In this document: piece by piece, positions 45,614 to 55,758 of the stretch
How positions within the stretch are numbered: the first letter of the stretch is position 1
Layout: the number at the start of each line of letters is the position of its first letter
Assembly: GCF_000304475.1 (NCBI RefSeq)
Contig: NC_018942.1
Location: 930,001-994,000, forward strand
Length of the DNA stretch: 64,000 nucleotides
Reading direction: 5' to 3'
Source of the DNA: Kazachstania africana CBS 2517
Lineage: Eukaryota > Ascomycota > Saccharomycetes > Saccharomycetales > Saccharomycetaceae
Made by a program: the position numbers and the translations under genes
Notes under the pieces: generated by a model
What the model was told of the DNA's origin: nothing
The model's database searches: none
What the model saw: the letters and a program-made list of their open reading frames with translations, nothing else

Positions 45614-48265
45614 ATGGCAGAGATAAATATGAATGAATACACGCTAGGTTCAGTATCTGAAATGGTTAATGCAAATAGAAAAATGAGCGAAACGGATATT
45701 TTACAAATACCGAACCTTTCCAACAATTACCATAATATTTACGAACCCCTAGATTATCTCACAAATTACATTTCCGTATTGAATACGACGTACGATAAAT
45801 ATAATGGACCCAGACTGAGGCAGGAAAATGAATTGCAATTGATTAAATATTACGAGTCAAAGAAACCAACTAGTATAAGCTCGCTGAGACATAATAGTAT
45901 TGTGAGTTCTACAGATTCTACGGCAGTTCAAAGTGAAAAGTTCAGAATGAATAACTTGTTTGTTGATAAGTTTTTAGCATGTCGTGTCAATAAAATTGAC
46001 TCTCATCAATTCGAAAGTTCAAGTGGTTCGTTTAGATATTCAAGGGCAAGAAGTCACAGACTCAATTATATGGGGTATGACGGTTCAAAAGACAGAAGGG
46101 ATGACACTCCAATAGATGCCATTGATAGTGATTTAGATGATGATAATATTGATTGGACTGCAACACATGATATAGACAATTTTCTCGTCAGTGAACGGTC
46201 AGATTTTGCAAATTCCTTTTTCAAGTATTATAAGAAGTTATTGACAGTTGATATCAAGGACCTTGGTATTCTGGAAAAATATAATCTTTGGATTCCAACT
46301 ATAAGGAGGAAATGTAAAATTTTGCTAACTTATGCCAAAGAGAATGATTTCGAAAAAATGACATGTCCTCTTTTTGTCAAAGGAATTGACTACCTACCAA
46401 AAAGTTATGACCCTTTTTCTGGAAGCTGTGTTGTACCTTCTTTGTTTTCAGAGTACAAAATGCCTGCGTTGACTTACCATTGTTCTTTTGAATTCAATAA
46501 GGATATATATGTGTTTGGTGGTTTAATGGCTTCGAACAGGTATGACGATGAAGCTCCAAACTTGAGTAGATTTCATGTGGATGGTATTAAGAATTTACCC
46601 CCTCCATTATTACCCAGTGTGGTCAATAATCCTATAATGATTGATAATCCTCATCTTTATGTCATTTCTGTCGGTTCTTCAAGATTATCAAGACCTGAGC
46701 TTTCTGGCCAAATTCCTCCTCCATTATTGTGCGCAACTGCATCAAAATTAAGCGATAGATATATTTTATTTTATGGTGGTTTTGAGATAAAAACTGAAAC
46801 ACATTTTGATATATCCGGGGATTATTATTTAAAAAGAAGAGCCTTTCTTAATAATACAGTATATATTCTCGATACTGTATCATTCAGGTTTACAAAACTG
46901 GAAGTTAATGCGCAACCATATCAATTTGTTAAATATCCAAATTTCGCCCCTAGATTTGGTCATATGCAAATCTCTGTGAATAATATAGCAGAACTGCCCA
47001 GTGGAAGAAGCAGTGAATGTAGTAGAAGTGATGCCAGTATAGACGCTATTGGAAGTAGTTCGGATATTTGTTCGGATATTTCGCAGCAGGCAACTCCGGA
47101 AATGGCTCAACCAAAATCAAGAGCAGACTCTAGTTTGACAGGTGGTGGTATCAACGTTAAAATGGGCAATTCAGCTTTTCCACACAGTACATCGCTTTAT
47201 ACTACGATTATTTTTGGCGGTTATAGACAAACAGGCGATGATAAATACGAGGCAATGAACGATATGTGGAAGCTTGATGTCAAAGTTGTCGCTAGAGGTA
47301 AGAAAGGTTATTTAAATTTTGCGGATAGCGTGACGGCTACTAAGATACCTATTACAAAGGATAATAACGAGAACTGGCCATCAAGTAGGGCTTTTTTTGC
47401 ATATTCTGTGCCCGAAGCTAGTTTAACCCACGAAACTTCATTGGAGACGAGACTTTTGGAAAGATTAAAACTTCATTTTGAAGAATCACAGAAGGAAACT
47501 GATAAAGACGTTAAAACGTCTCAAGAAAGCAAAAGTACAATGCCGATCTTCCCCAACATACCACACAACAGGAATGAAAAGGCAAATGTTATAGGCAGTC
47601 ATCCGATGGTTAGACAATATTCTGTTAATCAGCATCAATACACTGCTTCACCTAAGACAGATAAAAACAACACAGATTATTTTGACCAAGACAAATATGA
47701 CACTTCAAGAAAGATAGTACTTCACGGCGGTTCAGATGATACCAATGTATATGGCGATATGTGGTGGTTTGACTTAGAAACTTTTCAATGGACCAAGGTT
47801 GCTACTTATATCAAACCAAAAGATCAAGATAGTAGCTTAGTTCCGATCAATATCAAGATAGTCGGGCACACGATGATGACTTCTGGCTGTATGGCGGTTT
47901 GTGTTGGCGGGATAACCCAAGCTGAAGTTAATTTAGCCTATGATAACCCTTCAGATGGGGAAGAGTCCCATTATAATGACTATATGGGCGGTAGCTTGAT
48001 CAATATGTTTGATCTAACTACGCAATGTTTACAAGATTGTTCTATCGAAATGCAGGCCGAGCAATCAGGAAAAACACACATTCATAGAAGTGATCCTGAC
48101 TCCCGTGCTCACTTGATAACAACATTCGGAGGCACCGCCCTACAGTATGATGGTACGGTTATTTTAGTAGGCGGCTTGGCAGCAGAAAGACAATTTATGG
48201 AGAAATTCTATCTACGAGGAGCACTTTTAGAATTCATTCTACCACCAATGAGTTTATCAGAGTGA
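45614..48265 (+). CDS. GPB1: Kelch-repeat regulator of PKA, Gpb1/Gpb2 (Krh) family
   Basis: Negative regulator of cAMP-protein kinase A signalling: binds the G-alpha Gpa2, favours PKA subunit reassociation, and stabilises the Ras GAPs Ira1/2. The 883 residues lie between Gpb1 (897) and Gpb2 (880). Kelch blades are visible as YVFGGLMAS, ILFYGGFEIK, IIFGGYRQTG, IVLHGGSDDTNVYGDMWWFD and VILVGGLA, separated by long inserts; the N-terminal 250 residues are family-specific. Its position between NDD1 and MRS6 corresponds to YOR371C (GPB1), but next to PEX22-type genes the ohnolog GPB2 (YAL056W) is equally possible as an ancestor. Only one copy is in the window. Confidence 0.9.
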   Translation: MAEINMNEYTLGSVSEMVNANRKMSETDILQIPNLSNNYHNIYEPLDYLTNYISVLNTTYDKYNGPRLRQENELQLIKYYESKKPTSISSLRHNSIVSSTDSTAVQSEKFRMNNLFVDKFLACRVNKIDSHQFESSSGSFRYSRARSHRLNYMGYDGSKDRRDDTPIDAIDSDLDDDNIDWTATHDIDNFLVSERSDFANSFFKYYKKLLTVDIKDLGILEKYNLWIPTIRRKCKILLTYAKENDFEKMTCPLFVKGIDYLPKSYDPFSGSCVVPSLFSEYKMPALTYHCSFEFNKDIYVFGGLMASNRYDDEAPNLSRFHVDGIKNLPPPLLPSVVNNPIMIDNPHLYVISVGSSRLSRPELSGQIPPPLLCATASKLSDRYILFYGGFEIKTETHFDISGDYYLKRRAFLNNTVYILDTVSFRFTKLEVNAQPYQFVKYPNFAPRFGHMQISVNNIAELPSGRSSECSRSDASIDAIGSSSDICSDISQQATPEMAQPKSRADSSLTGGGINVKMGNSAFPHSTSLYTTIIFGGYRQTGDDKYEAMNDMWKLDVKVVARGKKGYLNFADSVTATKIPITKDNNENWPSSRAFFAYSVPEASLTHETSLETRLLERLKLHFEESQKETDKDVKTSQESKSTMPIFPNIPHNRNEKANVIGSHPMVRQYSVNQHQYTASPKTDKNNTDYFDQDKYDTSRKIVLHGGSDDTNVYGDMWWFDLETFQWTKVATYIKPKDQDSSLVPINIKIVGHTMMTSGCMAVCVGGITQAEVNLAYDNPSDGEESHYNDYMGGSLINMFDLTTQCLQDCSIEMQAEQSGKTHIHRSDPDSRAHLITTFGGTALQYDGTVILVGGLAAERQFMEKFYLRGALLEFILPPMSLSE

Positions 48266-48514
48266 ATATATAAGCAGATATATATATGTTTCAAATAGAA
48301 CGATTTTTCATTCTTTCCTATCTATAATTTTATGCGTTACTTTTTCAAAAACTGCACAAAGTCATACGACATCACCAAGCAGTGAGAGAAACGGAATAAT
48401 AAATCGAAATTGATAGCTTCCAATACTAAAATGGCATTCAACTTATTCAATTCCATTTGGTTTGAAATTCTACACGCATGAGGAAAGCTCTCCTTCTTTG
48501 TTTTATCTTTACGA

Positions 48515-48538
48515 GTAATGGGTTTTCAAAACCATTAC
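48515..48538. repeat. Inverted repeat (24 bases)
   Basis: GTAATGGGTTTT-C-AAAACCATTAC: 11 paired bases with one bulged G and a single-base centre. Could be a cruciform-prone site, a dimeric protein site or part of an RNA hairpin. Confidence 0.6.
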
Positions 48539-48881
48539 TTTGCGGGAGTTAGTGCATCTAGTTTTGGATCCCTCCGAAATAATTCGCCCTAATGTGCCTC
48601 TATGACCACTCCTTTAATGGAAAAAAGTGTAGGCATATGAACTTGTGTATTTTATTGCAAGAGATATGCAGTTCGATTCAACTTTGTCTCAAGTTAACAG
48701 AGGAGATGGTATTGAAATGATATCCAATTTGCTATATCTCATCAATTAGCCAAGCGCTTGATTAGAGCCTAGTTACATTTCCACTGCGACAAAATACACT
48801 GGTCATGTAACTAATTTGCAGACATTACAAACATACGCGATTAAGACACTCATGTAATATTAGCCGTTCTACAAGTCGTTT

Positions 48882-48903
48882 GTCACAATTTTTCAATTGT
48901 GAC
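48882..48903. repeat. Inverted repeat (9-base arms, 4-base loop)
   Basis: GTCACAATT-TTTC-AATTGTGAC, perfect 9-base arms. It lies about 770 bases before the MRS6 ATG. Confidence 0.65.
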
Positions 48904-49676
48904 GCCATTTATCAAGTTCAATCGAATGAAAGGAGAAGGTACTTTCACCTAACTTCTTCTTTTTATTCGTGATAGAAGTTGTTGGATTGCAAGTTCCAGC
49001 AAAGATGGAAGAAGTCACATATATCGAGATTGCAAACTCTTCCCCGCATTTTAATACTCCGTATTTCTTTCTTAGCTACCGTCAAGTCTAGATACAACGC
49101 ACGCCAGCATCCCTCGCTTTCCACTGAACTATAATGTATTTATATTTATTTTAATATGCCATGTTGACAACGTGTGCCACAAGAAGATGTTCCACTCAAC
49201 GTGAGATATTGGATTCCAATACTTTTTTTCGTGCTGATTCAGGAATCCAATTTGTTTCTTTTTTTGAGGAAGTCCAACGGGCTCGGTGACTATAAAATTT
49301 TTTTGTAAAAATTTTCACCATTACTATGTTTGAACAAGTATATTATTTTTAAGATAAAATGAATAAGAAATAACTCAATTGGAAATAGCTTTTGAATTAT
49401 TTTATAATCATTTTGACTGAAATCAATTCAAGGCGGACCTAAATAAGAAAGTAACTAGCGTCGTTATTTTTAGAGAGGAAAAAGCTATATTTAAAAAAGA
49501 AAATAAGGAAAAACAACTTGCAATAGAATTAAGTGGATATTAGTATATCTCCCACCTTTAATTCAAGTATTTGGAACATACTACGTTGTTTTAAAGAAAA
49601 CAGGACAGTATTCTGAAGAGTTATTACTACTGGCTGTGTTAAGATAAGAAAGAGAACTTCATTCAAACCCTAAAAA

Positions 49677-51515
49677 ATGTACAATACTGAAAGACGACCA
49701 TCTATGGCAGAACGCAGGCCATCTATTATTGCTTCATCTGCCCAGTATTCATCTAGCTCTCTAGTGGTGCCTCACTTGGCTGGTATCGAAGATCCTTTAC
49801 CTGATACTACTCCAGATAAGGTTGACGTACTCATTGCAGGCACAGGTATGGTAGAAAGTGTTCTTGCCGCAGCATTGGCTTGGCAAGGTTCTAGTGTCCT
49901 ACATATTGATCAAAATGATTACTATGGTGATACTTCTGCTACCCTCACTGTGGATCAACTTAAGAGATGGGTCTCTCAAATAAATGAAACTATGTTACCC
50001 TGTTATTCAAATGCCAAATTATATGTGTCAAACGCAATTGGGAATGATAATCGCAAATATATTTCTAGAGATTTTGGTATAGACTTGTCTCCAAAGTTTT
50101 TGTTTGCCAAATCTGATTTGTTATCTATCTTAGTGAAGTCGAGAGTTCATCAATATTTGGAATTTCAATCATTATCTACTTTCCACACTTATGAGAATGA
50201 TTCTTTTGAAAAATTGACTAATACAAAACAAGAAATATTTACAAATCAAAATTTACCATTAATGACAAAACGAAATCTAATGAGATTCATTAAATTTGTG
50301 CTTGACTGGGAAAAACATCCACAAATTTGGGAACCTTATGCAACTAAATCAATAACGGAATTTCTAATTGAGAAGTTTAATTTAGAACCTGCACAAGTAA
50401 ACGAATTGATCTTTTCCATTGGTCTTTGTTATACGGCAGATACTAAAGTTCCCCATGCTTTACAAAGAATTCGTCGCTATTTAATTAGTTTTGATGTGTA
50501 TGGACCTTTTCCAGTATTATATTCAAAGTTTGGTGGACCAGGTGAATTGTCGCAAGGTTTTTGTAGATCTGCTGCAGTTGCTGGAGCAACATATAAATTG
50601 AACGAAAAATTACAATCTTTCGACCCAACGACAAAAGTTGCTACTTTTACAGATGGCTCAAAGGTTATGGTAAGTGAGAAAGTTATCATGTCTCCAACGC
50701 AAGCACCAAGATCTCATAAACATGTCCCTAAACAAAATTTTGAAATTCATAGACTTACATGTGTGGTAGAAAAATCATGTTCTGAATGGTTCACAAATAA
50801 TGAATCTGGTGCAGTTATTGTATTTCCGCCGGGATCATTAAAATCTGGTAATAAAAGAGTTGTTCAAGCTTTAATTCTTGGTTCTGGATCTGAGTGCTGT
50901 CCTAGTGGTACCTGCATTTGGTATTTATCAACGACTGAGCAAGGAGACCGCGCTGAAATGGATCTTGATGCAGCATTGGAAGCCATGGAAATAAGTATTA
51001 TAAGAGAGTCATCTACTGATATTGTAAATGATGAAGATATCGTACAAATAACTGACAACGGACAAACGGTAGTCAATTCTGTGAAATTAGGACAATCATT
51101 CAGAGAATATTATCCAAGAGAGCCAGTTCAGCATTTGTTAAAATTATATTACACGCAGCATACTTCTACACCACCGTTTGATATTGTTGCGCCATCATTA
51201 TTTGAAAATGAAACAACAATTCGTGCTAACAAGTTAAACAAGTTTACAGCTGAAGCAGGGGATAACGGTGTAATGTACACTGCTATGCCATCTACTGAAA
51301 TATCTTACGATGAAGTAGTCACAGCAGCCAAGTTACTTTATGAAAAGATTGTTGGTAGTGATGACGATTTCTTCGATGTTGATTTCGAAGATGAAGAAGA
51401 AATGATGAGCAATCCACCACCTGCAAAATATGAGAATGCAATTATAGATGACGAAGATGCAGACCATGATATGGATGCCGATTCAAGTGAATTTGTAGGT
51501 GAAATGGAGATATGA
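49677..51515 (+). CDS. MRS6: Rab escort protein Mrs6
   Basis: Essential Rab escort protein that presents Rab GTPases such as Ypt1 and Sec4 to geranylgeranyltransferase II (Bet2-Bet4), and also binds Sfp1. The 612 residues compare with 603 in S. cerevisiae. The GDI/REP fold opens VDVLIAGTGMVESVLAAALA (about 48-67) and HIDQNDYYGD. Further signs are GIDLSPKFLFAKSDLLSILVKS and YSKFGGPGELSQGFCRSAAV. The C-terminus is strongly acidic (about 560-605). Position equals YOR370C. Confidence 0.95.
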   Translation: MYNTERRPSMAERRPSIIASSAQYSSSSLVVPHLAGIEDPLPDTTPDKVDVLIAGTGMVESVLAAALAWQGSSVLHIDQNDYYGDTSATLTVDQLKRWVSQINETMLPCYSNAKLYVSNAIGNDNRKYISRDFGIDLSPKFLFAKSDLLSILVKSRVHQYLEFQSLSTFHTYENDSFEKLTNTKQEIFTNQNLPLMTKRNLMRFIKFVLDWEKHPQIWEPYATKSITEFLIEKFNLEPAQVNELIFSIGLCYTADTKVPHALQRIRRYLISFDVYGPFPVLYSKFGGPGELSQGFCRSAAVAGATYKLNEKLQSFDPTTKVATFTDGSKVMVSEKVIMSPTQAPRSHKHVPKQNFEIHRLTCVVEKSCSEWFTNNESGAVIVFPPGSLKSGNKRVVQALILGSGSECCPSGTCIWYLSTTEQGDRAEMDLDAALEAMEISIIRESSTDIVNDEDIVQITDNGQTVVNSVKLGQSFREYYPREPVQHLLKLYYTQHTSTPPFDIVAPSLFENETTIRANKLNKFTAEAGDNGVMYTAMPSTEISYDEVVTAAKLLYEKIVGSDDDFFDVDFEDEEEMMSNPPPAKYENAIIDDEDADHDMDADSSEFVGEMEI

Positions 51516-52052
51516 CATGATGATAAATCTAGGAAGGATTAACTTTCTTAGATTGGCCCCTTTTTTTATTTGATACATTCTTTTTAATTTGTACATATGT
51601 TAATTTCACAGTTTTATAATATTAAAAAAAAACATACCATAATAATACTTCTGATACCACGTTTTATATATCTCAACTTCACGTTAAAATCGAAATTTTT
51701 TTTCATTTGACTGTATTTATTGGCACCCTAACACCACAAACCATCCAGACATTTTTATTAATTTTTTTTCACAAAAATCCAACTTTTGTAAAATTACACA
51801 AAAAATATGAATTTTTTCAACTTTGTTCACGCCGAATGAAATTTTTCGAAAAATCTAGCGCAAAATATTGCAAATTCGATAAAGCCTCAATGCAAGCAGA
51901 GACCATCGTTAGATGTATTGAAAATTCAGAAATTAGTTTATAGTATTATAATCAAATTCAATTCTTGTCTTATAAAGTCTTCACGGAGCAGTCTTTATAT
52001 TTCTTACTGTCGAAGAAGTCAAAACTTGCTATAACATTATAAACTAAGAAGA
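51516..52052. promoter_or_regulatory. RPS12 upstream region
   Basis: A 537-base gap. AACCATCCAGACATTTT at 51739-51755 resembles a degenerate Rap1 (RPG) site, two mismatches in the core CATCCGTACATT. A perfect 14-base palindrome ATTTTTCGAAAAAT is at 51841-51854. T-rich tracts around 51690-51780 fit ribosomal-protein promoters. The short plus-strand frame 51707-51943 starts with TTG and is not supported. Confidence 0.35.
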
Positions 52053-52487
52053 ATGTCTGACGTTGAAGAAGTCGTTGAAGTTCCAGTTGAAGAACCAGTT
52101 GTTGAACAAACCGCTGAAGTCACCATCGAAGATGCTTTAAAGGTTGTCTTAAGAACTTCCTTAATCCACGATGGTTTAGCTAGAGGTTTAAGAGAATCTA
52201 CCAAGGCTTTAACCAGAGGTGAAGCCCAATTAGTTGTCTTAGTCTCTTCTGTTACTGAAGACTCCATTATCAAGTTAGTTGAAGGTTTAGCTAACGACCC
52301 AGAAAACAAGGTTCCATTAATCAAGGTTGCTGATGCTAAGCAATTAGGTGAATGGGCCGGTCTAGGTAAGATTGACAGAGAAGGTAACGCCAGAAAGGTT
52401 GTCGGTGCTTCTGTTGTTGTTGTCAAGAACTGGGGTGCTGAAACTGACGAACGTGCCATGATCTTAGAACACTTCTCTCAACAATAA
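52053..52487 (+). CDS. RPS12: 40S ribosomal protein eS12
   Basis: Cytosolic small-subunit ribosomal protein eS12. The 144 residues compare with 143 in S. cerevisiae. An acidic, Val/Glu-rich N-terminus (about 1-25) precedes the L7Ae-like fold: [51 protein letters not shown] then [15 protein letters not shown]. Codon choice is strongly biased (TTA, GGT, GAA, AAG repeated), as in highly expressed yeast genes and unlike its neighbours. No intron. Position equals YOR369C; convergent with RAD17. Confidence 0.97.
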   Translation: MSDVEEVVEVPVEEPVVEQTAEVTIEDALKVVLRTSLIHDGLARGLRESTKALTRGEAQLVVLVSSVTEDSIIKLVEGLANDPENKVPLIKVADAKQLGEWAGLGKIDREGNARKVVGASVVVVKNWGAETDERAMILEHFSQQ

Positions 52488-52633
52488 ATAAACTGCTGAT
52501 TTTATATTAGTTGCTTTTCTCATCATTCTGACTTATATATGGCATATTTCAACATATAGCTAGTTATATTTTAAGGAAGAAATATATTTTATTGTTAGAT
52601 CAATTTAAATTATGCATGCAGGTTATATACATT

Positions 52634-53839
52634 CTAGAAAAATAGTGGTAGATCATTAGCTGATTGTGTGAGGCCAGCCCTGTTTTCATCCTCAGAATCT
52701 CCGTCGGTCCTTGTGATTGCGTTAGAATTTCCATCGGTAGATAAGTCAAGGAGGTTGTTATTTACTGTTAATCCAAGGGATCTTTTTATATTGTGGTTCT
52801 CTACGTGCTTGTCATCTGTACCAGTCTTAGTTTCCATCAATTTTTCGACATCATGTATCGAAAATTCGTCGAGCTCCTCTTTGCCCAATATAGAAACTTC
52901 GATGACAATCCCAGGGTAGTCCTTAGGCAACTGTAATTGTTTGGCACCTCCAGAATTAGAACGGTTGCTGTTTCTTGTATCAGAAATTATGACGTTATCA
53001 GTTTGACTAAGGATATTAACACTTAATAGCCCATTAGAATCCATCCTGAAGAGCACTTTACTAGCAATTTTTGTACTGGCCCTGATTTTATCGAAAGTGC
53101 CAAAGTCAAAAAAGCCTATAACAGGCACATCATAGCACAAAGTAGCGAAATCACTCTCGTAAATCTCCAGTTTTTCTAAAATAGATCGTACACCTGGCAA
53201 TTTTATCTTGGACATTCCTAAATCTGATTTTGAAACAAAGCAAAAGATATTTTCACCATTGCTTTTGGTTTTGGCATATATGTAACAGTCTTTGCAATTG
53301 ATATCTTTCAAATCCTGTAATGCACTATACAAAACATCGCCTTTAATAATGCATTCTAGCACAATTTCGTCTCGTATTATTTGTAAATCACTATTATCCA
53401 TATCTTTGATTAAAAAAGTGGAATACTCTACTCTTTCTGATATCATAGAATCTTCAAAAATTAACACAAATGGCGTTCCTTCGCCATCATATGAAAGTGT
53501 GCATTCTACAATATCATCTAAATTCCTATTTGCTACATTAACACTATCTAGAATATGATTAATCTTAACACACAATTTCATATTGTTTGCATCGTTATTA
53601 TCCTCAGTCCCGTTAATTTCATCGAAGCAATATGACATAAACAGTTCTCTAGATAAAAGTAATTGAATTTTGACTGAATGATTATTCTCCCTTACAAATG
53701 AAAGACCATCTTTATCGATATAAATCAAAACATCTTCCTTGATACCAAACGGTGTTAGACATTGTAAAGCCGTTGTAATATGTTCTAAATGGACTGTAGT
53801 TGCTGAAAAACTTGCTATCTGATTATCTCGAAACCTCAT
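52634..53839 (-). CDS. RAD17: Checkpoint clamp subunit Rad17 (Rad1 family)
   Basis: Subunit of the PCNA-like 9-1-1 DNA damage clamp with Ddc1 and Mec3 (the S. cerevisiae name; the homolog elsewhere is Rad1). The length of 401 residues equals S. cerevisiae Rad17. Two PCNA-type halves are suggested by FSATTVHLEHITTALQCLTP followed by DKDGLSFVREN near the start (about 10-50), and by LLSVNILSQTDNVIISDTR later. The C-terminal 80 residues are polar and disordered. Divergent from PEX22 by only 192 bases. Position equals YOR368W. Confidence 0.95.
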   Translation of the reverse strand: MRFRDNQIASFSATTVHLEHITTALQCLTPFGIKEDVLIYIDKDGLSFVRENNHSVKIQLLLSRELFMSYCFDEINGTEDNNDANNMKLCVKINHILDSVNVANRNLDDIVECTLSYDGEGTPFVLIFEDSMISERVEYSTFLIKDMDNSDLQIIRDEIVLECIIKGDVLYSALQDLKDINCKDCYIYAKTKSNGENIFCFVSKSDLGMSKIKLPGVRSILEKLEIYESDFATLCYDVPVIGFFDFGTFDKIRASTKIASKVLFRMDSNGLLSVNILSQTDNVIISDTRNSNRSNSGGAKQLQLPKDYPGIVIEVSILGKEELDEFSIHDVEKLMETKTGTDDKHVENHNIKRSLGLTVNNNLLDLSTDGNSNAITRTDGDSEDENRAGLTQSANDLPLFF

Positions 53840-54031
53840 TCTCTTTCTATTACGATCTTAGCGAGACGAAATGGCATATCATCTCATCTCTTGTTGAAAT
53901 AATGCAGTTTTCAAATTATATATATCACATAACGTATCCGGAGTTGCTTCAAATTTAAAAAAGTAGTCGAAACACAAATTGATTAAAATTATTCGAGGAT
54001 AGGAATTCTATAACATATAAGACCATTGATC

Positions 54032-54565
54032 ATGACTACTGATCATAGGAGATTAACAAGAAACGGTTCGTTAGTCCGTACAGTAGGAACAGGTGTCGTA
54101 TTAGCCATTGGTGCAGGTATCGCTTGTTGGTATTGGTGGCGTGGTCCAAATGCCTCTCAAGAGACCAATCGACTCCAACAGAAGGAAGAAGAAGAGCACA
54201 GAAAGGAAAGGGAAAAAGAACCGTCTAGGTGCGTTATTGTTACGAAGACTTTGAGTGAGATGAAAGACTTTGATTGGCAAAAATTCTTAAAAGACGATAT
54301 TGTATTTATAGTGGTACCTGGGGAAACATTCCTAGATCCGTCACAAGGTTTTGAAATAGATCCAAAAGTGGGCTATAAGATCATACGTTGTGATACTATT
54401 TTAGGAGTTTGGTCTTGCGTTAAAAGTCTAAAAAAGGATAGTCTAATTGTAATAGGTGATGAGGTGGAAGGTGGGATTCCCGATGACATCTCAAACTTTA
54501 CCAAAAATATAAGAGATGTAAAGTCGAAAGAAGAGCTCTTGACGATATTCCCAATTCCTTTTTAA
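54032..54565 (+). CDS. PEX22: Peroxisomal membrane anchor Pex22
   Basis: Peroxisomal membrane protein that anchors and activates the ubiquitin-conjugating enzyme Pex4 for recycling of the import receptor Pex5. From the ATG at 54032 it has 177 residues (S. cerevisiae 180); a frame starting two codons earlier begins with TTG. One membrane span lies near 17-36 (VGTGVVLAIGAGIACWYWW), then a charged linker. The cytosolic domain has SRCVIVTKTLSEM and KIIRCDTILGVWSCVKSL, which fit VIYCDSMDGLWSCVRRL of S. cerevisiae Pex22, and PDDISNFTKNI. In S. cerevisiae it is on chromosome I (YAL055W); here it lies between RAD17 and SCP1, genes of the duplicated sister segment on XV. Confidence 0.9.
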   Translation: MTTDHRRLTRNGSLVRTVGTGVVLAIGAGIACWYWWRGPNASQETNRLQQKEEEEHRKEREKEPSRCVIVTKTLSEMKDFDWQKFLKDDIVFIVVPGETFLDPSQGFEIDPKVGYKIIRCDTILGVWSCVKSLKKDSLIVIGDEVEGGIPDDISNFTKNIRDVKSKEELLTIFPIPF

Positions 54566-54610
54566 TGTTGTTTACGTATGCTTACATAGTTTAATAATAA
54601 GATTGCTTTC

Positions 54611-55210
54611 TTACAATATATCCCTTCTGTTACCAAAGACTACACCTTCTGTCTTTTGAGAAGCTCCCTTCATATATCCATACTCCATGGTACTCCATCC
54701 TTCCTGTAAATGTTTTGGTTTAGCTTTCACAGGTGGACGTGGTCTCTTGGTAGCTATTTGTGGGCCTAATACAGGAAAAATATCGGGATGTTTCTTATTA
54801 GCATACCTCGAAAGAGATTTCAAAGTTTGATAAACAGATGCTGGGTCTTTTTCCTCATATAAGTCAATTGTCTGAAATAACTCATCTTCAGGTACGCCAT
54901 ATGCTCTAGCAAAGGAAAGAAATTGAGAGATCTGTTCCATTTGAATGAAGGGCATCTTTGATTCTTTCCATTTGATTAAAGTAGTATTTGGACTATCGAC
55001 TTCATTTAACTTATTAGCCAGCTTACATAGTACAGTACCATCCTTTAATAATTCCAATAAACTTTTGCCAGCGTCTACTTCATCATTTAGAACAGATTTG
55101 AATATCCACATTTTTATGCTACCAATAGCATCTTCAGAAAACTTGCTGAGCCTCAACTGTTTTAAATCTTCATCTAATGATGTTACATCGGGCGTTTTAT
55201 TATAATCCAT
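54611..55210 (-). CDS. SCP1: Actin-bundling calponin-family protein Scp1
   Basis: Transgelin/calponin-type actin cross-linker of cortical patches. The 199 residues compare with 200 in S. cerevisiae. A calponin-homology domain spans about 25-135 (MWIFKSVLNDEVDAGKSLLELLKDGTVLCKLAN, FIQMEQISQFLSFARAYGV, FQTIDLYEEKDPASVYQTLKSLSRYA). One C-terminal calponin repeat follows (GWSTMEYGYMKGASQKT). The Pro-rich RPRPPVKAKPKH between them matches the actin-binding and Abp1-SH3-contacting region. Convergent with PEX22, 45 bases between stops. Position equals YOR367W. Confidence 0.95.
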   Translation of the reverse strand: MDYNKTPDVTSLDEDLKQLRLSKFSEDAIGSIKMWIFKSVLNDEVDAGKSLLELLKDGTVLCKLANKLNEVDSPNTTLIKWKESKMPFIQMEQISQFLSFARAYGVPEDELFQTIDLYEEKDPASVYQTLKSLSRYANKKHPDIFPVLGPQIATKRPRPPVKAKPKHLQEGWSTMEYGYMKGASQKTEGVVFGNRRDIL

Positions 55211-55758
55211 GATCTCACGTCACACACTGCTTTACTCTACACCACTACTCTCTGCTCTCTTAGAAGAGGCTTTGTGTAGCCCCATAGTAGCTATTCTATT
55301 TTGAAAGTTGTAGCATGCCAGCATCAACGTGTATGGGTGTTTCGAACTGTCTCATATTATAGCACCGAAAGATATATTATAATAAATGATTTGCATCCTT
55401 CAGCTGTGTAAATTACCAGCAGTATAGTTATATTTTGTCCAATCCACACTAGAAATCAGTGTACTGTCACTGATTTTTCTGCTCAATTATCATTTGTGAC
55501 ATAATGGTTGGTTAAATAAAATGAATTCTTCTTTGAGGTATATTGCAGTGATCTGTGCTTTGCTCCTCTCCAAATAGGGATTTTTACTGGTGTATTGATT
55601 ATACCTAGTTTTTATTCGCTACTTCTTGGTGCCAATGTCATTTGATGTCATTAAATGGAACAAAAATTCTAACAGAGAAAAAGTGACCTAAGGTGGTTGA
55701 AGAAAAATCTTTTCATTATATAGCATAACACTCTCCTGGGTATAGTACATTGAACATC
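55211..55758. other. Divergent region SCP1 / FLC-like gene
   Basis: A 548-base non-coding gap. CACTGATTT-type sequence recurs near 55456-55478 (ATCAGTGTACTGTCACTGAT, an imperfect inverted repeat). No gene, tRNA or confident promoter element. Confidence 0.45.

Larger units (their letters stand above)
48266..49676. other. Long non-coding region upstream of MRS6
   Basis: A 1411-base gap between two tandem genes. It contains two near-perfect inverted repeats (48515-48538 and 48882-48903) and several A/T tracts. No tRNA, LTR or coding frame was recognised. Part must be the GPB terminator and MRS6 promoter; the excess length is unexplained. Confidence 0.5.

Noticed and set aside
51707..51943. 78-codon frame before RPS12
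   Set aside because: It starts with TTG, is A/T-rich and lies in the promoter of a ribosomal-protein gene.
55335..55353. GTTTCGAAC resembling a reverse-strand tRNA B box
   Set aside because: The flanking bases cannot form a T stem and no A box or acceptor stem pairs with it.
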